A stretch of DNA of 64,000 nt from Cymbidium sinense. Taxonomy: Eukaryota; Streptophyta; Magnoliopsida; Asparagales; Orchidaceae. Positions within the stretch are counted from its first letter, which is position 1. Each line of letters begins with the position of its first letter. Of the stretch, positions 50,771 to 63,079 are shown one piece after another. The translations under genes were made by a program, and so were the position numbers. The DNA lies in NCBI GenBank assembly GCA_021442155.1, contig CM038225.1, positions 81,976,925-82,040,924 on the forward strand. Reading direction: 5' to 3'. The notes under the pieces were generated by a model. The model saw only the letters and a program-made list of their open reading frames with translations. It did not search any database and was not told the origin of the DNA.

Positions 50771-53394
50771 TAAATGAACTCCAAATGACATGAAATTTAG
50801 CCCAACCCACTTTTGACTCATTTCAAATCTACCCAAATTAAATTTAATACCAAATGACCATCCTACCCTTAGGTTAGGGGTATCACATGTGATAAATCAC
50901 TCATATAAGTAGTTATCTCTATTCCTTGGCCACTTGGCACTCTCCCATTGGTCCACCTAGGCTCCTAGGACACTGCCCAACTTGACCCAAAGGTGGTTGG
51001 GTCGACCATGACCTATGGGGAGGTGAAATCACCTCACCTCCCCCATTGGAGCACTTGAAACACCAAAGACACCCACTACCCTCCTTGGTAGCCACCTCCA
51101 CACCTTCACCCAACCAAACTGAGCCAAATCCTCCACTCAAGGACACCCACATCCATCTAAGGTGGTTGGATGATCACAAAGAGCTAAACTAGGCTAAGCC
51201 ATCTGATCAAGAGGAAGGGGTATACACCCCCTCAGTTCCACTCAAACATAGATAAATTCATTCCTTAGAGACCTAGCTACCCAAGTTGAGCCCCTAGAGA
51301 CATTTCCCAATCTCCCAAGCTCATTCCACAATCCCCATTCTTAGTTTCCTTCAAGCTAAAATAAGGTACCCTACCATTCGATCTCATTTGCTCAAATCAT
51401 AACCAAAGTGTAATTAACTTTGCACACACCATCCTTGGAGCTAGTCGAGCAAGAAAGAAACATCCCCCAAGCTTCCTGACGATCGAAGGGTGGATTTTGA
51501 TCAACACCGGCCTCCTATGCATTAGGTATTGTCCTTTTGAGCAAACCACCTCAATTTGGAGCTCATGCTGATCAGTAGAGCTTCATCTCCACTAGACCAA
51601 GCTTCCTCAATCGGGTTTGCCAACAATCTTGAGCTCCGGTGAGGTATGTCATTGAAATCGACCTTAGAGTGAAAATAAGTTAGAGCTTTTGGAAGAAAAC
51701 TTTCATCCTGTGGGATCTTAGCTGTTGAATCCCTTTGGATCCTTTGTACAGAGGTGTGGGATCCATTTGATCGAGCTCGGTGGATCACGCAGCAATGGCG
51801 GACTATATGTTCGCTCACATTAAAATAGATCACGCACCATATGTTCCGTGTGATAGGAATGGACGATCGTGATTAGATCCATTAGAATTATCCAATTTAA
51901 TCCTTTAGCTCCATGGGATTAATCATGGTTGTCCGATCTTAGATCTGATGATGCACGAGAAAGTGCATCCATTGCCACCACACAAGCGCTAACTATGATT
52001 ATGTTCAAATAACCAATCCCACGGCTCCACTTGGAAAGTGCACCGTGTTAGCGCATCATGTGGCACCGACGGGATTAAGGGTTAATTAGGCTTAATTAAT
52101 GTATTTTAATGGCTGAAACTTGTAAAAATCATAACTAATTGTAGAAAAATTAGAAAAATATAAATAAATACTTATTTTAAAGGTATTTTAGAGGAGAATT
52201 TATTAAAAATGTTATTAATTAACTTTGAATAGTAATTAAGGCTTAATTAGGCTTTAATTACAAAATTAATTAACTTAATTACCCTTTCATTACTTAAGTA
52301 ATTAATCCCAAACTTTGTGGGTTAGTTTAATGGGATGACCTCTACCTCCCATAACTTTCTTGACATTTATTACTTAGTTGATTAGGGAAATTGACTAATC
52401 AAGCTTTAATTACTCTCGTAAGTTAATTAATCATTAATTAATCTTATGAATAGTAATAAATTAATTAAGTTTTTAATCATTGTTCAACTATGAATGAACC
52501 CATGGGATAAGGTTAGGGCCTCCTTCCTAATTTATTTCCCCCTAAGTATATTTCATTAATTAAATCAATTAAGGCTTAATTAATTAATCAAATGTCTTAA
52601 TTAAATTAAAATTATAATCTTATAATAACTTAATTAATGAAATCATCGAATATATTTTTAAGTGTTTAATAACCTAAAGGAGTTTAATGAAATTAAGGTT
52701 AGTCCACATGTGTGGTAAAATCATAAGAGTAATTAATTAAATCTCTTAATTTAATGAACATTAATTGTGAGCTAATTTCCTTAGGCACCTTTATTTATTA
52801 AGGTTATTACAAATTTATTTTCCATGCATATCATGTTGGCTCATAATTATTTGTTTAACTACTTTAAGGTGACATAAGAAAGGATTAATTAATATATTTA
52901 ATGCATACCACAACTTAATTAACTCATAAAATTAATGTAATTACATTTCATTAAACCAAATTAATTAACAAACATGGGAATAGGATAGGATCAGCAAACC
53001 TCTTCCTTATATTGTTAAATCAAATCAAAACATGAAATTAAAAATGGCATTAAAGAAGCTTTAGTTTACTTTAAATGGTTTTATTTGATATGATTGTCCT
53101 TAGGAATTAATTTAATTGAATGAATTCATGTGGCTATGTTTATTTATTTCTTTCTAATCATGTTTAATGTTATATGTCATTTGCATGCATTCATCTTTTC
53201 AAAATTATTTAAATCAAATGGTTTTCTTTTATGTGAGCTTGCATTCGTTGAATTAATTTATAATATGTGTGGCTATTATCACTAATAAATTCAAATTACT
53301 TTCTAAAATCTATGAATCAAATACATTGATTAGAGTGATAGTAGTTATGGATACATATAGATTTGTATGTGCTTATAGCTTAGATATGTTGAGT

Positions 53395-54150
53395 AAAGCT
53401 TTTTTCCCTTAATTCATATGTGGTCTTACATGTATTTGAATGTTGATAAGTATATAGTCCGAACATCCGAGAATATGAGACTTTAGCAAGCCCCAAGGAG
53501 GTCATTTGATTACCTCACTTCCCTAGTTAATAGTAACACGTACTTATTTTATTTTATTTACATGTGTTTCTATATTAGAATTTGGATAGAAATTTAATCC
53601 ACATGCATAAATATTTCAATCAAATAAAAGTACAATCTTTGCATGGTTTTCCTTCTTTTATTTACGTATACATCCATATGTATTTGAGAAAATCAAGTAC
53701 TTAGTCTGGACATCCTGGGATTATGAGGCTTTAGCTAGCCCCAAGGAGGTTATTTGATTACCTCAATTCCTTGGTTAACAATGGCATCTACTAGCTTATG
53801 TCTCATATATATGTGTGTATGTATTAAATTATGGAATTGGAACCCCTTTTCTTTTATCAATGATACATGCATTCATAATTGACCAAGTGATTGAATCAAT
53901 TAGCCATATGATTTGGAGCTTCCTTTCTTATGTTCATGTATATAAATCTACATATGTTTGAATGAAAATGGATATATAGTTTAGACACTCTGATAATACG
54001 AGGCTTTAGTTAGCCCTAAGGAGGTCATTTGATTACCTCACTTCCCTGGTTAACAATAACACATACTTATTTAATTTCATCCCTATGTATTTTTGAATAA
54101 GAATATGGATAGAGCTTTAAATTAATATGATTAAATAATTCAATCAAATG
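53395..54150 (+). repeat. Three tandem units of about 260 bases in element I LTR
   Basis: A conserved core of about 100 bases (GAGGCTTTAGCTAGCCC, GGAGGTCATTTGATTACCTC, GGTTAACAAT) occurs at 53451-53550, 53700-53800 and 53973-54070. The element II LTRs carry one diverged copy each (about 25015-25110 and 46427-46530). Confidence 0.75.
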
Positions 54151-54940
54151 AAAAAATAAATTTCAAATACATAGCTACATTCATCATATAAGTGTGCTAA
54201 AACATATTGCATGTATATATATGCTTAGAATTAAATCATATGTATGTTACTTGTGATGGAAATGAATGATTTAATATATGCCATGGGGTAGTAATTCAAT
54301 TAAATTGATCTTAAGATGCCTCTTATATTGAATGAGGTTATTTAAAGTGAACCTAAACTTAGGATTAATTTAAAATGTGTAATAAGCCATTCACTAAAGA
54401 GAACTAAATAAAATTAATATGCTTTAGAAATGGTTTAAGTTAGGGATGAAAGAGGGCAACCTGCTTTCTTCTTCTTATAACACTTAGTTGCTAAGTGTAA
54501 TCAAATGAAATAAAAGAAAACACAAATTAAAATTCTCAAATCAATTAAGCAACTTAAAGTGAAACCAACCCTTTTATGTTAAATTGAACCTTTCCTAACT
54601 TAGAAAATACAACTCTAATGTTTAACAAGATACACCGCACAAGTCTTAATACAAATATTAAAATTAAGTCACCACTTCTAGTCCTAAGTTAGGATGGTGT
54701 ATGATGTGATATATGTTTTATTTTGTGATGTAATATTTTAGACTAGATGTCAGGGTGTATGCTTCATAGGCAAGATGTTAGGTCATTATTAGCCTAATCA
54801 TATTTTTTACAGGGGACTATGCTTAAGGGGATGCTTAAAAATAAATATAAATGATCTCTTTGCAGGTTACTTAAATCCCTAAGGATAATTCAAGTTAGGA
54901 TTGGTGAGGGCTTGGTTACCCATGTGCAGGGTGCTAAGTC

Positions 54941-54943
<3 letters not shown>

Positions 54944-54985
<42 letters not shown>
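54944..54985. repeat. (AT)21 microsatellite
   Basis: Uninterrupted AT dinucleotides for 42 bases inside the element I LTR. Confidence 0.95.
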
Positions 54986-54988
<3 letters not shown>

Positions 54989-57660
54989 GATTGTATATAA
55001 TTGCTTAGCTAACACTTATTTTACAAGTGTAGTTAGATTTGCTTTTCATAGTTTCAAAGTAATTTTTCATTAGGAATTAAGGTTAGTGCTATGAGGGTTT
55101 AGGATAAGCATTGATCAGAAGGCATTGTCCTAAGGTTCCATGTGATGTCTTGAAACATACCAAATCAAAGAAGCAAAGAAGTGAAGCATGAAGAATGAGG
55201 AAATGAAGAGGCCTCATAGCATTCATCCATTTGTAAAATGTAATTATTCTTTTATATTCCATGTTGTATAATAGTAGAGCTAGGCTACCCATCTTTTCTC
55301 TTTTCAGGTTGTATAGTAGTACGAAACTGCACCGGCCTCTTGTTCTTTTGTGCTAGTTTTATAAAATTGTTTGATGTTGTGTTTATATTGTGCATTAGAA
55401 ATGGTATGCATTTTCATAGTTTCTTAAATTATTGATGCTTTAATGTCTGAGGATACAATTAGACTCTTAAGAAAAAATTAAATTTTCTATCTCAATTAAT
55501 CACTCATAACTAAATTTTTAATAATTCATAAGCTCACCATAAAGCCTTGGCATTAAATAAGATAATTAAAAAGAGTTATCAACCCTTAGCTGAAAGTTGT
55601 ATGTCTCACATCATGCATGCATATTTCTTCTTCCTTGAAATTGGGGGATCTTCATCCTTGCATGATAGAAGAATGCTTAACCTGTGAGGGCATCTCTTGT
55701 GGTGGAATGATTTGGCCAATAATCCATTTCATTATGTATTTAGTCATATACAAATTCTAAAGTCTTTGTCAAAATGAAGTGTCAAAATTTAAATAAAATT
55801 TACAAAGATTTTGCATTAGATTAAGTCATTATTCATACCACTCATGCTCTAATCTTTTAGGGGGGTGAGTTTAAGGACTTTAGTCTCTTTTAAAATAAAT
55901 AATAGCCCAACTATCTTGCAAATTCATAAGATCGATTATAAGTCTAACATTTTAGTGATTTATCATCTCTTATGGAGGTAAACCTCATGCCCATCTTCAC
56001 TTAGATTTAGGTCATATTTTAGCTTATGATAAAGTTCTCTAGCTTTAATATCTAAGGTAGCAGTTTTCTTCAGGCTATAAGGATAAATCCTCACCTCTTA
56101 GGCATTTCTATAATCTTGTGTTGTTGGATAATAAGCTCTAGCAATCTAATAAATTTCAACTTAGACAATATAATTGTCTTCACTTTCAAACATATAAAGC
56201 CCAACAATAGGATAGATTGGAATGCTCACTAAGTTTTCTAATACCATGAGCATTCCCTACTTATTCCATTTGGATTCTAAAAATAAGTCTTCTCCTTGAA
56301 CCTTCCCAATTGATTTTTCAAATATAACTAATCCTTTGATAGTCTAACCTTAAAATATTTGGAAATGATGATTATCTACTTTAATCGAGAGTATTCTTAG
56401 GGAATTTCATTCCTTAAGATGTAATTAACAATGAAGGCTTGCCTCCATAGGGAACTTTAGAACTCAGTTTAATGTAAATCCTATTTATTCATCCATATAA
56501 AGATAAGAAAAAATCTGTGGTATATTCGAAGACCCATCATGCCTTAGGAGTTCTTATTAAGTGGTTAGGTCCATTGAAGAGTGACATCTCTAACTTTCAA
56601 GATAGTACATCATATCTCAGTGTCGTACTCGATCACTTCAATGAGTACCCCCTATGATCTGGGTGTTGTCCCCCACATCCAAAAATAAACATCATAAAGC
56701 CTAAAGAATATGTATTATTATTTAATTCTAAGTTTAAATTATTTACTAAAAAATTGTAGCTTAGATGGCCACGACCATTCCTAGATGTTAAACCTTGCAC
56801 ATATGGTGTTATCGATATTCATGACTTGAAAATTCAGAATATTTTTAAAGAAATTTGTCAAATATTTGAGCATTATTTTGGGGGTGAGATGAGCCGACTT
56901 AAAGAGTTTATTAGCTTCATTTATGTTGAAGATGATTGAGATATGATTTAGTTAGGCTAAAGACTATAAACTAAGTGCTTCTTATGAGGAAACCCAAGGC
57001 ATATTTGTTTGTTGTGTGGTTTATTTGTTTATATGTTGTGTGATATTTGAATAACAATAAAGAAATTATATGTTGGTTTGTAGCATTTAGGCACTGATTT
57101 ATTAGCATCGTGACGTTATATCATTTATTGTAATAGTATGTTAAATTGCATATTTTGTTGAAATTATAAAAAAATTGCCACAAGTCCTTTGACTATGTTA
57201 CAATGCCGCAACACTAGGATAATTAGCATTGCAATGCTAGTTAATAGTTAGTTCAACTCTAGGCAAATAACATACATAATTTTTAGTATAAGAATAAAAG
57301 TAGGTAGAGCACCTAAGTCCTATTGACCATGGTCTGGAGCTACATTAATGCATTGAATGACTATCATTATTTTTTGTACTATATTTTTTGATGTTGGTTC
57401 AGTGAGTATTTATTAGTTTTTTAAACTTAAATCACTTTAATTGTTTGACCAACACTTAGGCATTGTTATCTAGCATCATAACATTACACTTCACATTAAG
57501 AGACAATAAGCAAAATGCCTAGGTGCTGCAAGTCCAACATAATAACACTATAAAAAAATTTAAATAGACTCATTGGCTGGTTGAATTCCATTATTCATAT
57601 TTTTCATAGCCTTCTTGACTAGCTCCTAGTCCTGTTTATAAGTTTCTTTATAGGAATAAT

Positions 57661-58450
57661 GTTAATCAAGATCATTTATAAGAGGAGGAAGATTACATCC
57701 TTTGATTCTAAAAAATTCATTACTGTTAATGTGGTAGAGAGGTATACCACTACCAAAATCTATAAAAATCTCACTCATGAGAATCCTAGGGAGAAAATAA
57801 AGAGTATTTTCACATAGAGGCATCAAGAATATTTTGCTTGTGAAATCCATTACTGCATAGTTCTTGTAATTAGGAAATTCCTTATCAATGCTAAAGAGCA
57901 TCAAATTTTTTGAATTTTTGTATGAAGAAGTGGGTTAATTTTGATAGTGCTACTATTAATAGAGCTTTTAGGTTAAAAAATATAAAATTTGATGATTGTA
58001 CTACCTATTACAATTGTCACCCTAATTTTGATGGAATAGTTAGGTTCTTTACTATTAAGGAATCACAAACACAATGGAAAAAGAGGAAGAAAAAATTAAT
58101 AAACATTTTTGCTAGTTATCACCATCGACATAAAACTTTAGTATTATTTCATATATTTTGGGCTGATGCCAAGCGAGAATGTCCGCAAGATGACTAATGA
58201 TAAGATTGTCCTCAATTTTGCCATTCAATAAGGGTTATCCATAGATGTAAATAGAGATATTTATAATTTTATTTTTAATATGATTAAGGATAGTAGTACT
58301 ATAAGTTATGACCATCTCTCCCTCATTTATTAGCTTTTCACTTGGGTAGGGCCATTAGGTGATCCTAATAAGGAGAAATTAATTAATAAGGCTCCTATGT
58401 TTAGACAGGATTATGGCGAGGATCTCAATATGAGGCTAGTGAGAGCTTAA
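57661..58450 (+). pseudogene. Plant transposon protein relic (resembles PF20167), copy 1
   Basis: The + strand shows a protein relic in two frames. The first part (about 57666-57911) reads SFDSKKFITVNVVERY and, after a stop, VIRKFLINAKEHQIF. The second is the 95-residue stretch 57910-58197 with KKWVNFDSATINRAFRLKN. The tail 58200-58445 reads KIVLNFAIQ, stop, GLSIDV. The pattern of a conserved ERY block, a V-x-x-FYAN-like block, a W/V-x-F-x-x-x-x-IN block and a late G-x-x-IDV block resembles the putative plant transposon protein domain found in gag-like proteins of Ty3 elements. A one-base loss at about 57911 and several stops break it. The minus-strand ORF at 57662-57904 is its shadow. Confidence 0.5.
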
Positions 58451-59788
58451 GCACACCACCCTTGAGACCGTGGTTCTCCATATGATTAGTGAATAAGTGA
58501 TAAATCTATAGCATATGATGAAAGAAAGTAGCAGGCGGTAACAAATAGAAAATATAGTATATAAATTTGATGATTATCTACTTTAATCGAGAGTATTCTT
58601 AGAGAATTTCATTCCCTAAGTTGTAATTAACTATAAAGGCTTGCCTCCATAGGAAACTCTGATTTAATATAAACTCTATTTTATTCATCCATATAAAGCA
58701 GGGGAAAAATATCTGGTTTATTCGAAGACCCATCATGCCTAAGGAGTCCTTATTAAGTGGTTAGGTCTATTGAAGGGTGACGTCTCTATCTTTCAAGATA
58801 GTACATCATACTACAATGTCATACCCGATCACTTCAATGAGTACCCCCTAGGATCTGGGTGGTGTTCCCCATATCCAAAAATAAACACCATAGAGCCTAG
58901 AGAATAAGTATTATTATTTAATTCTAAGTTTAAATTATTTACTGAAAAATTGTAGCTTAGATGGACGACCATTCCTAGATGTTAAAGCTTGCACAAATGT
59001 TGTTGTCGATAATCATGACTTCAAACTTCAGAATATTTTAAAAGAAATTTGTCAAATATTTAAGCATTATTTTGGAGGTGAGATGAATCGACTTAAAGAG
59101 TTTATTAGCTTCATTTATATTGAAGGTGATTGAAATAAGATTTAGTTATGCTAAAGAATATAAACTAAGTGCTTCTTAGGAGGAAAACCAAGGCATATAT
59201 GTTTGTTGTGTGGTTTATTTGTTTATATGTTATGTGATATTTGAATAATAATAAATAAATTATATGTTGGTTTGTAGCATTTAAGCACTGATTTATCAGC
59301 ATCGTGATGCTATATCATTTTATTGTAGTAGTGTGTTAAATTGCATATTTTGTTGAAATTATCAAAAATTTCCACAAGTCCTTTGACTATGTTACAATGC
59401 CGCAACACTAGGATAATTGGCATTGCAATGCTAGTTAACAGTCAGTTCAACTCTAGGCAAATAACATATATAATTATTAGTATAAAAATAAAAGTAGGTA
59501 GAGCACCTAAGTGCTATTGATCAATGTGTATTTATTACTTTTTTGAAATTTAAAACACTTTTATTGTTTGACCAACTCTTAGGATTGTTATCAAGCATCA
59601 TAACATTACACTTCACATTAAGAGACAGTAAGCACGATGCCTAGGTGATGCAAGTCAAACATCACAACACTACAAAAATTTTTAAATAGACTCATTGATT
59701 GGTTGAATTCCATTATTCTTTTTTTTTTCTTAAACTTCTTGACTAGCTCTTAGTCCTTTTTAGAATTTTCTTTCTAGAAACAATGTTA

Positions 59789-60560
59789 ATCAAGATCATT
59801 TAAAAGAGGAAAAAGTTTGCATCCTTTGATTCCAAAAAATTCATTACTGTAAATGTGGAAGAGAGGTATGCCACTATCATAATCTATAAAAATCTCACTC
59901 ATGAGAATCCTTGGGAGAAAATAAAGAGTATTTTCACATAGAGTTGTCAAGAAACTTTTTCTTGTGAAACCCATTATTGCATAGTTCTTGTAATTAGGGA
60001 ATTCTTTATCAATACTAAAGAGCATCAAATTTTTTTGAATTTTTGTATGGAGAAGTGGGTTAATTTAGATAGTGCTACTATTAATAGAGTTTTTAGGTTA
60101 AAAGATATCAAATTTGATGAGTGTACTACCTATTGCAATTGTTACCCAAATTTTGATGGAATGGTTAGGTTCTTTACTATTAAGGAATCACAAATACAAT
60201 GGAAAAAGAGGAAGGAAAAATTAATAAAAATTTTTGCTGTTGTTATCGCCACCGACACAAAGCCTTTGTATTATTTCATATCTTTTGGGATGATGCCAAG
60301 GGAGAATGTCAACAAGGTGACTAATGGTAAGGTTGTTCTCAATTTTTCCATTCAAAAAGGGTTATTCATAGATGTAGATAAGGTTATTTATAATTTTATT
60401 TTTTAATATGATTAAGAATAGTAGTGCTATAAGTTATGACCATCTCTCACTCATTTATTAGCTTTTTGCTTGGGTAGGGCATTTGGTGATCCATTTAATT
60501 AATAGGGCTCCTATGTTTAGAGACGGGATTATGGCACGAGGACCTCAAGATGAGCCTAGT
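59789..60560 (+). pseudogene. Plant transposon protein relic, copy 2
   Basis: This is the tandem copy of 57661-58450. Here one frame stays open from 59942 to 60406, because the T run at 60030 keeps the frame that copy 1 lost. It reads IREFFINTKEHQIFLNFCME, then KWVNLDSATINRVFRLKDIK, DGMVRFFTIKESQIQWKKRK, and ends with KVVLNFSIQKGLFIDVDKVI before a stop at 60404. Upstream, a TAG at 59939-59941 and a TAA near 59804 break it. Probably a former gag-like protein of another retroelement; function is lost. Confidence 0.5.
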
Positions 60561-60689
60561 GAGAGCTCAAGCACACCACCCTTGAGACCTCGATCCTCCA
60601 TATGATTAGTGAGTAAGTGATAGATCTATAGCATATGATGAATGAAAGTGGCAGGTGGTAACGATTAGAAAATATAGAAAAAAATTTAT

Positions 60690-62970
60690 CATTACATGGA
60701 TCAACAACAATAGTAGAAATTTTCTTATATTAGTGAGTACAATTTTGTCTTGGCCCACATATTCCATAACTGCCAACAAAATGTAAGTTCTAATCATGTT
60801 ATTTCTCTATAGCATTTTTTCAGCTAAAGTCAAGCATGAGGAAGAAGAAGAGGAGGAGGAGGAAGAAAAAGATGAAGACTAGAGAATTTCTTTTTCCATT
60901 TTATCTTTCTTGTTTTATTTTTTGTGTTTATTTTTATTTTGTTTTTGTTTATTTTATTTAAATGTCATGTAAAATTGAGTTTAGGGGAGTTGCATTGTGA
61001 TTTGTTTTTGTTTTTTATTTTTGGAAATTTAAGTTTTTATTCATTATAATAAGTAGGGCCAAGAAATTTAGCCTATGTTTAATGTTTATTATATTTAGGA
61101 CAATATGAACTTTTTATCAAAAATTGCCTTTATTTAATTATATATTATTTTATGAAATTTATGTATATTTGGTTAAGCAAAAGTTTAAAAATTATAAATA
61201 AATAAATAATATTTTAATTTAAAAAAATTAAGAAATATATTGAAATTATTAAATAATGAATTATTACCTACACTACTAATAATTAAAATTTCTTATAAGA
61301 GCTAATAATTTATAATGAGTTAAAAATTCTTATATATCCATCATACATAAAAGATTCATTATGAATTTATTTGGTTGTTATGTTACAAATTGATTTTATT
61401 TTTATTTTTATAATATAATAATGATTAGTTTTAACTAGAGATTAGCCTAATTATTGAAAATTAATAATTCATTTGAATTGACATTAGATATATAAAAGGA
61501 ATGAAAAAAAAATGTCAATAAATAAATAAAATTAAAAGATACTTGGCTAATAAGGAGATCTTAAAATAAAAGGTGAAGAAGCAAAGGAAAAAAAATAGAA
61601 AAATAGAAAAAAATAAAGATGAAAGAAGAGAATATTTGAGGCTATGTATCATACAATAACAGTACTTGAAATTCTTCTATAATCTAAACAAATCAATAAA
61701 TTTATTGAAGTAACTGAATGTGTTGAATTCAAGAGAGAAAATTATGTTTTGATTAGGCAAATAATAAATAATGACTTTTTATACTAATCAATTGGATAAA
61801 ATTGATAGGAATCAACTATATTGATATTGACACTAATTTAAGAATTTGAAGCTATTATAGTTTAGTTATTTTTCATATTTAATAATAAAAATTGCATGCA
61901 TATGATAAAATTAAAACTATTATTTAATAATTTAAATTCTAAAAGTTATGCTTTCAAATAAATTTTAGGATTCATAAAAGTACTTAGGATTACTTGAGGA
62001 TATGTAATAGCTTAAGTTTGGGGAAATTTGGTAAGCAAAAAAAATTAATGAATTTTATGTGTTTTAAATTATATATTTATGTTTAATTAATATTAAGTTG
62101 TAACTATTTTCATTATTTTTTATGTTCTGAATAAAAAATTCTTAAATGAAGTGAAAAGAAAGAAAATCAGAAGTGTCAAAACAAATGTCTAGGAGCTGTG
62201 CAAAGCAGCATCGTTGTATTGCATTGGAAGAAAATTTGATGATGCGATAAAGAAGTCATTGCGGAGGTACAACATGCATTGGGGCACTATATTTGTAAGG
62301 ATTTAGACCATAAGATTGTAACTATAGTGTCGTAACATTACGAGGTACAACATTGTGGTGCTTGAAGAAGCCCAAAGAAACTTCAAAATGTTTATTGTTG
62401 AGTTTGATCCGTCCATCTTCAAAATTAATATTTAGTGAACTCTATTACATGAACTACTGTCACTTATATCGTATATCGTCTAAATCTCAATATTATAGTA
62501 TTTCTTCCCATATCCTAACCTTCAAAACCTTTGAGACCATTCAAAATTAGCTACTATATCAAACCAAAAAAGTAAATTATTAATAATTGGTTATTACCTT
62601 CTCCTGGATGAGAAAGTATTATAAAAAATACAAAAATTTAGTAGCACATAAAATAAAATTTCAATCATTTTTTTTCTAACAAGAGCTATTTCTACATATA
62701 AACCTATTAACTTGTTAGGTATGACGTATCCTCCCCGTTAATCATTTAAACTAATTAAGCGAATCTTGCAGCTTGTAAAGTAATTAAGAAGAATCTATCC
62801 ATTAGGAAGATACGCTACGGTACAAGCTAGCTATATATCCAAGAATGCATCATGCATAAACAGGGCGGGGTGGCAGTCAACTCAAACTCCACGGCAAGCA
62901 GTACGTAGAAGGATACGTACGCTCAGTTCAAGTTTTAGCATGTAAAATGAGCAGCTAACCCTCGCACGCT
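60690..62970. other. AT-rich intergenic region upstream of the protease gene
   Basis: No gene is supported. At 60826-60882 the + strand codes an acidic run of ten Glu followed by KDED and a stop. It may be the tail of the transposon protein relic upstream. From 60900 to 62150 it is simple AT-rich sequence with T-rich and then A-rich stretches. At 62180-62350 words such as GTCGTAACATTACGAGG and GCATCGTTGTATTGCA recall similar words at 57100-57540, suggesting another diverged repeat. The short ORF 62353-62550 has no recognisable domain. Confidence 0.5.
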
Positions 62971-62982
62971 CAAATTATTGTG

Positions 62983-62990
62983 TATATAAA
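62983..62990 (+). promoter_or_regulatory. TATA box of the cysteine protease gene
   Basis: TATATAAA stands 90 bases before the ATG at 63080, giving a predicted transcription start near 63015-63020 and a 5' leader of about 60 bases. A single W-box core (AGTCAA on this strand, 62875-62880) and an RY-type CATGCA (about 62851) lie upstream. Their use is inference. Confidence 0.65.
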
Positions 62991-63079
62991 CCGATGCAAA
63001 CTAATTAACCTTTCAGTTAACGCGACAGCAAGCTAGCCAATTAGCTATCTTCACGATTAAGTTAATTTACTAGCTAGCT

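Larger units (their letters stand above)
49297..56696 (+). mobile_element. Element I 3' LTR, second part
   Basis: It continues 16480-16832 after the element II insertion. The order of landmarks matches the solo LTR, and the end (CCCCACATCC, then AAACATCATA) aligns with the solo LTR end. It holds a TTGACC cluster (49940-50770, palindrome 50699-50714), a tandem triplication at 53395-54150 and (AT)21 at 54944-54985. Minus-strand ORFs at 50919-51152, 51522-51833 and 55089-55292 have no recognisable domain and I do not call them genes. Confidence 0.75.
56366..60680 (+). repeat. Tandem duplication, units 56366-58567 and 58568-about 60680
   Basis: The second unit repeats the first at high similarity: the last 330 bases of the element I LTR, then about 1.8 kb of flanking sequence with a transposon-protein relic. 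Shared marks are TGATGATTATCTAC at 56366 and 58568, and GAATTTTTGTATG before the coding relic at 57911 and 60036. The second unit lacks about 85 bases (equivalent of about 57325-57410). It must have formed after element I inserted. Confidence 0.85.

Noticed and set aside
50919..51833. Minus-strand ORFs of 77 and 103 residues in the element I LTR
   Set aside because: They have no recognisable domain, fall in LTR sequence, and are not kept in the matching parts of the other LTRs.
57662..57904. Minus-strand ORF duplicated at 59786-60028
   Set aside because: The + strand shows the transposon-protein pattern with conserved blocks. The minus ORF is its shadow and is duplicated with the unit.
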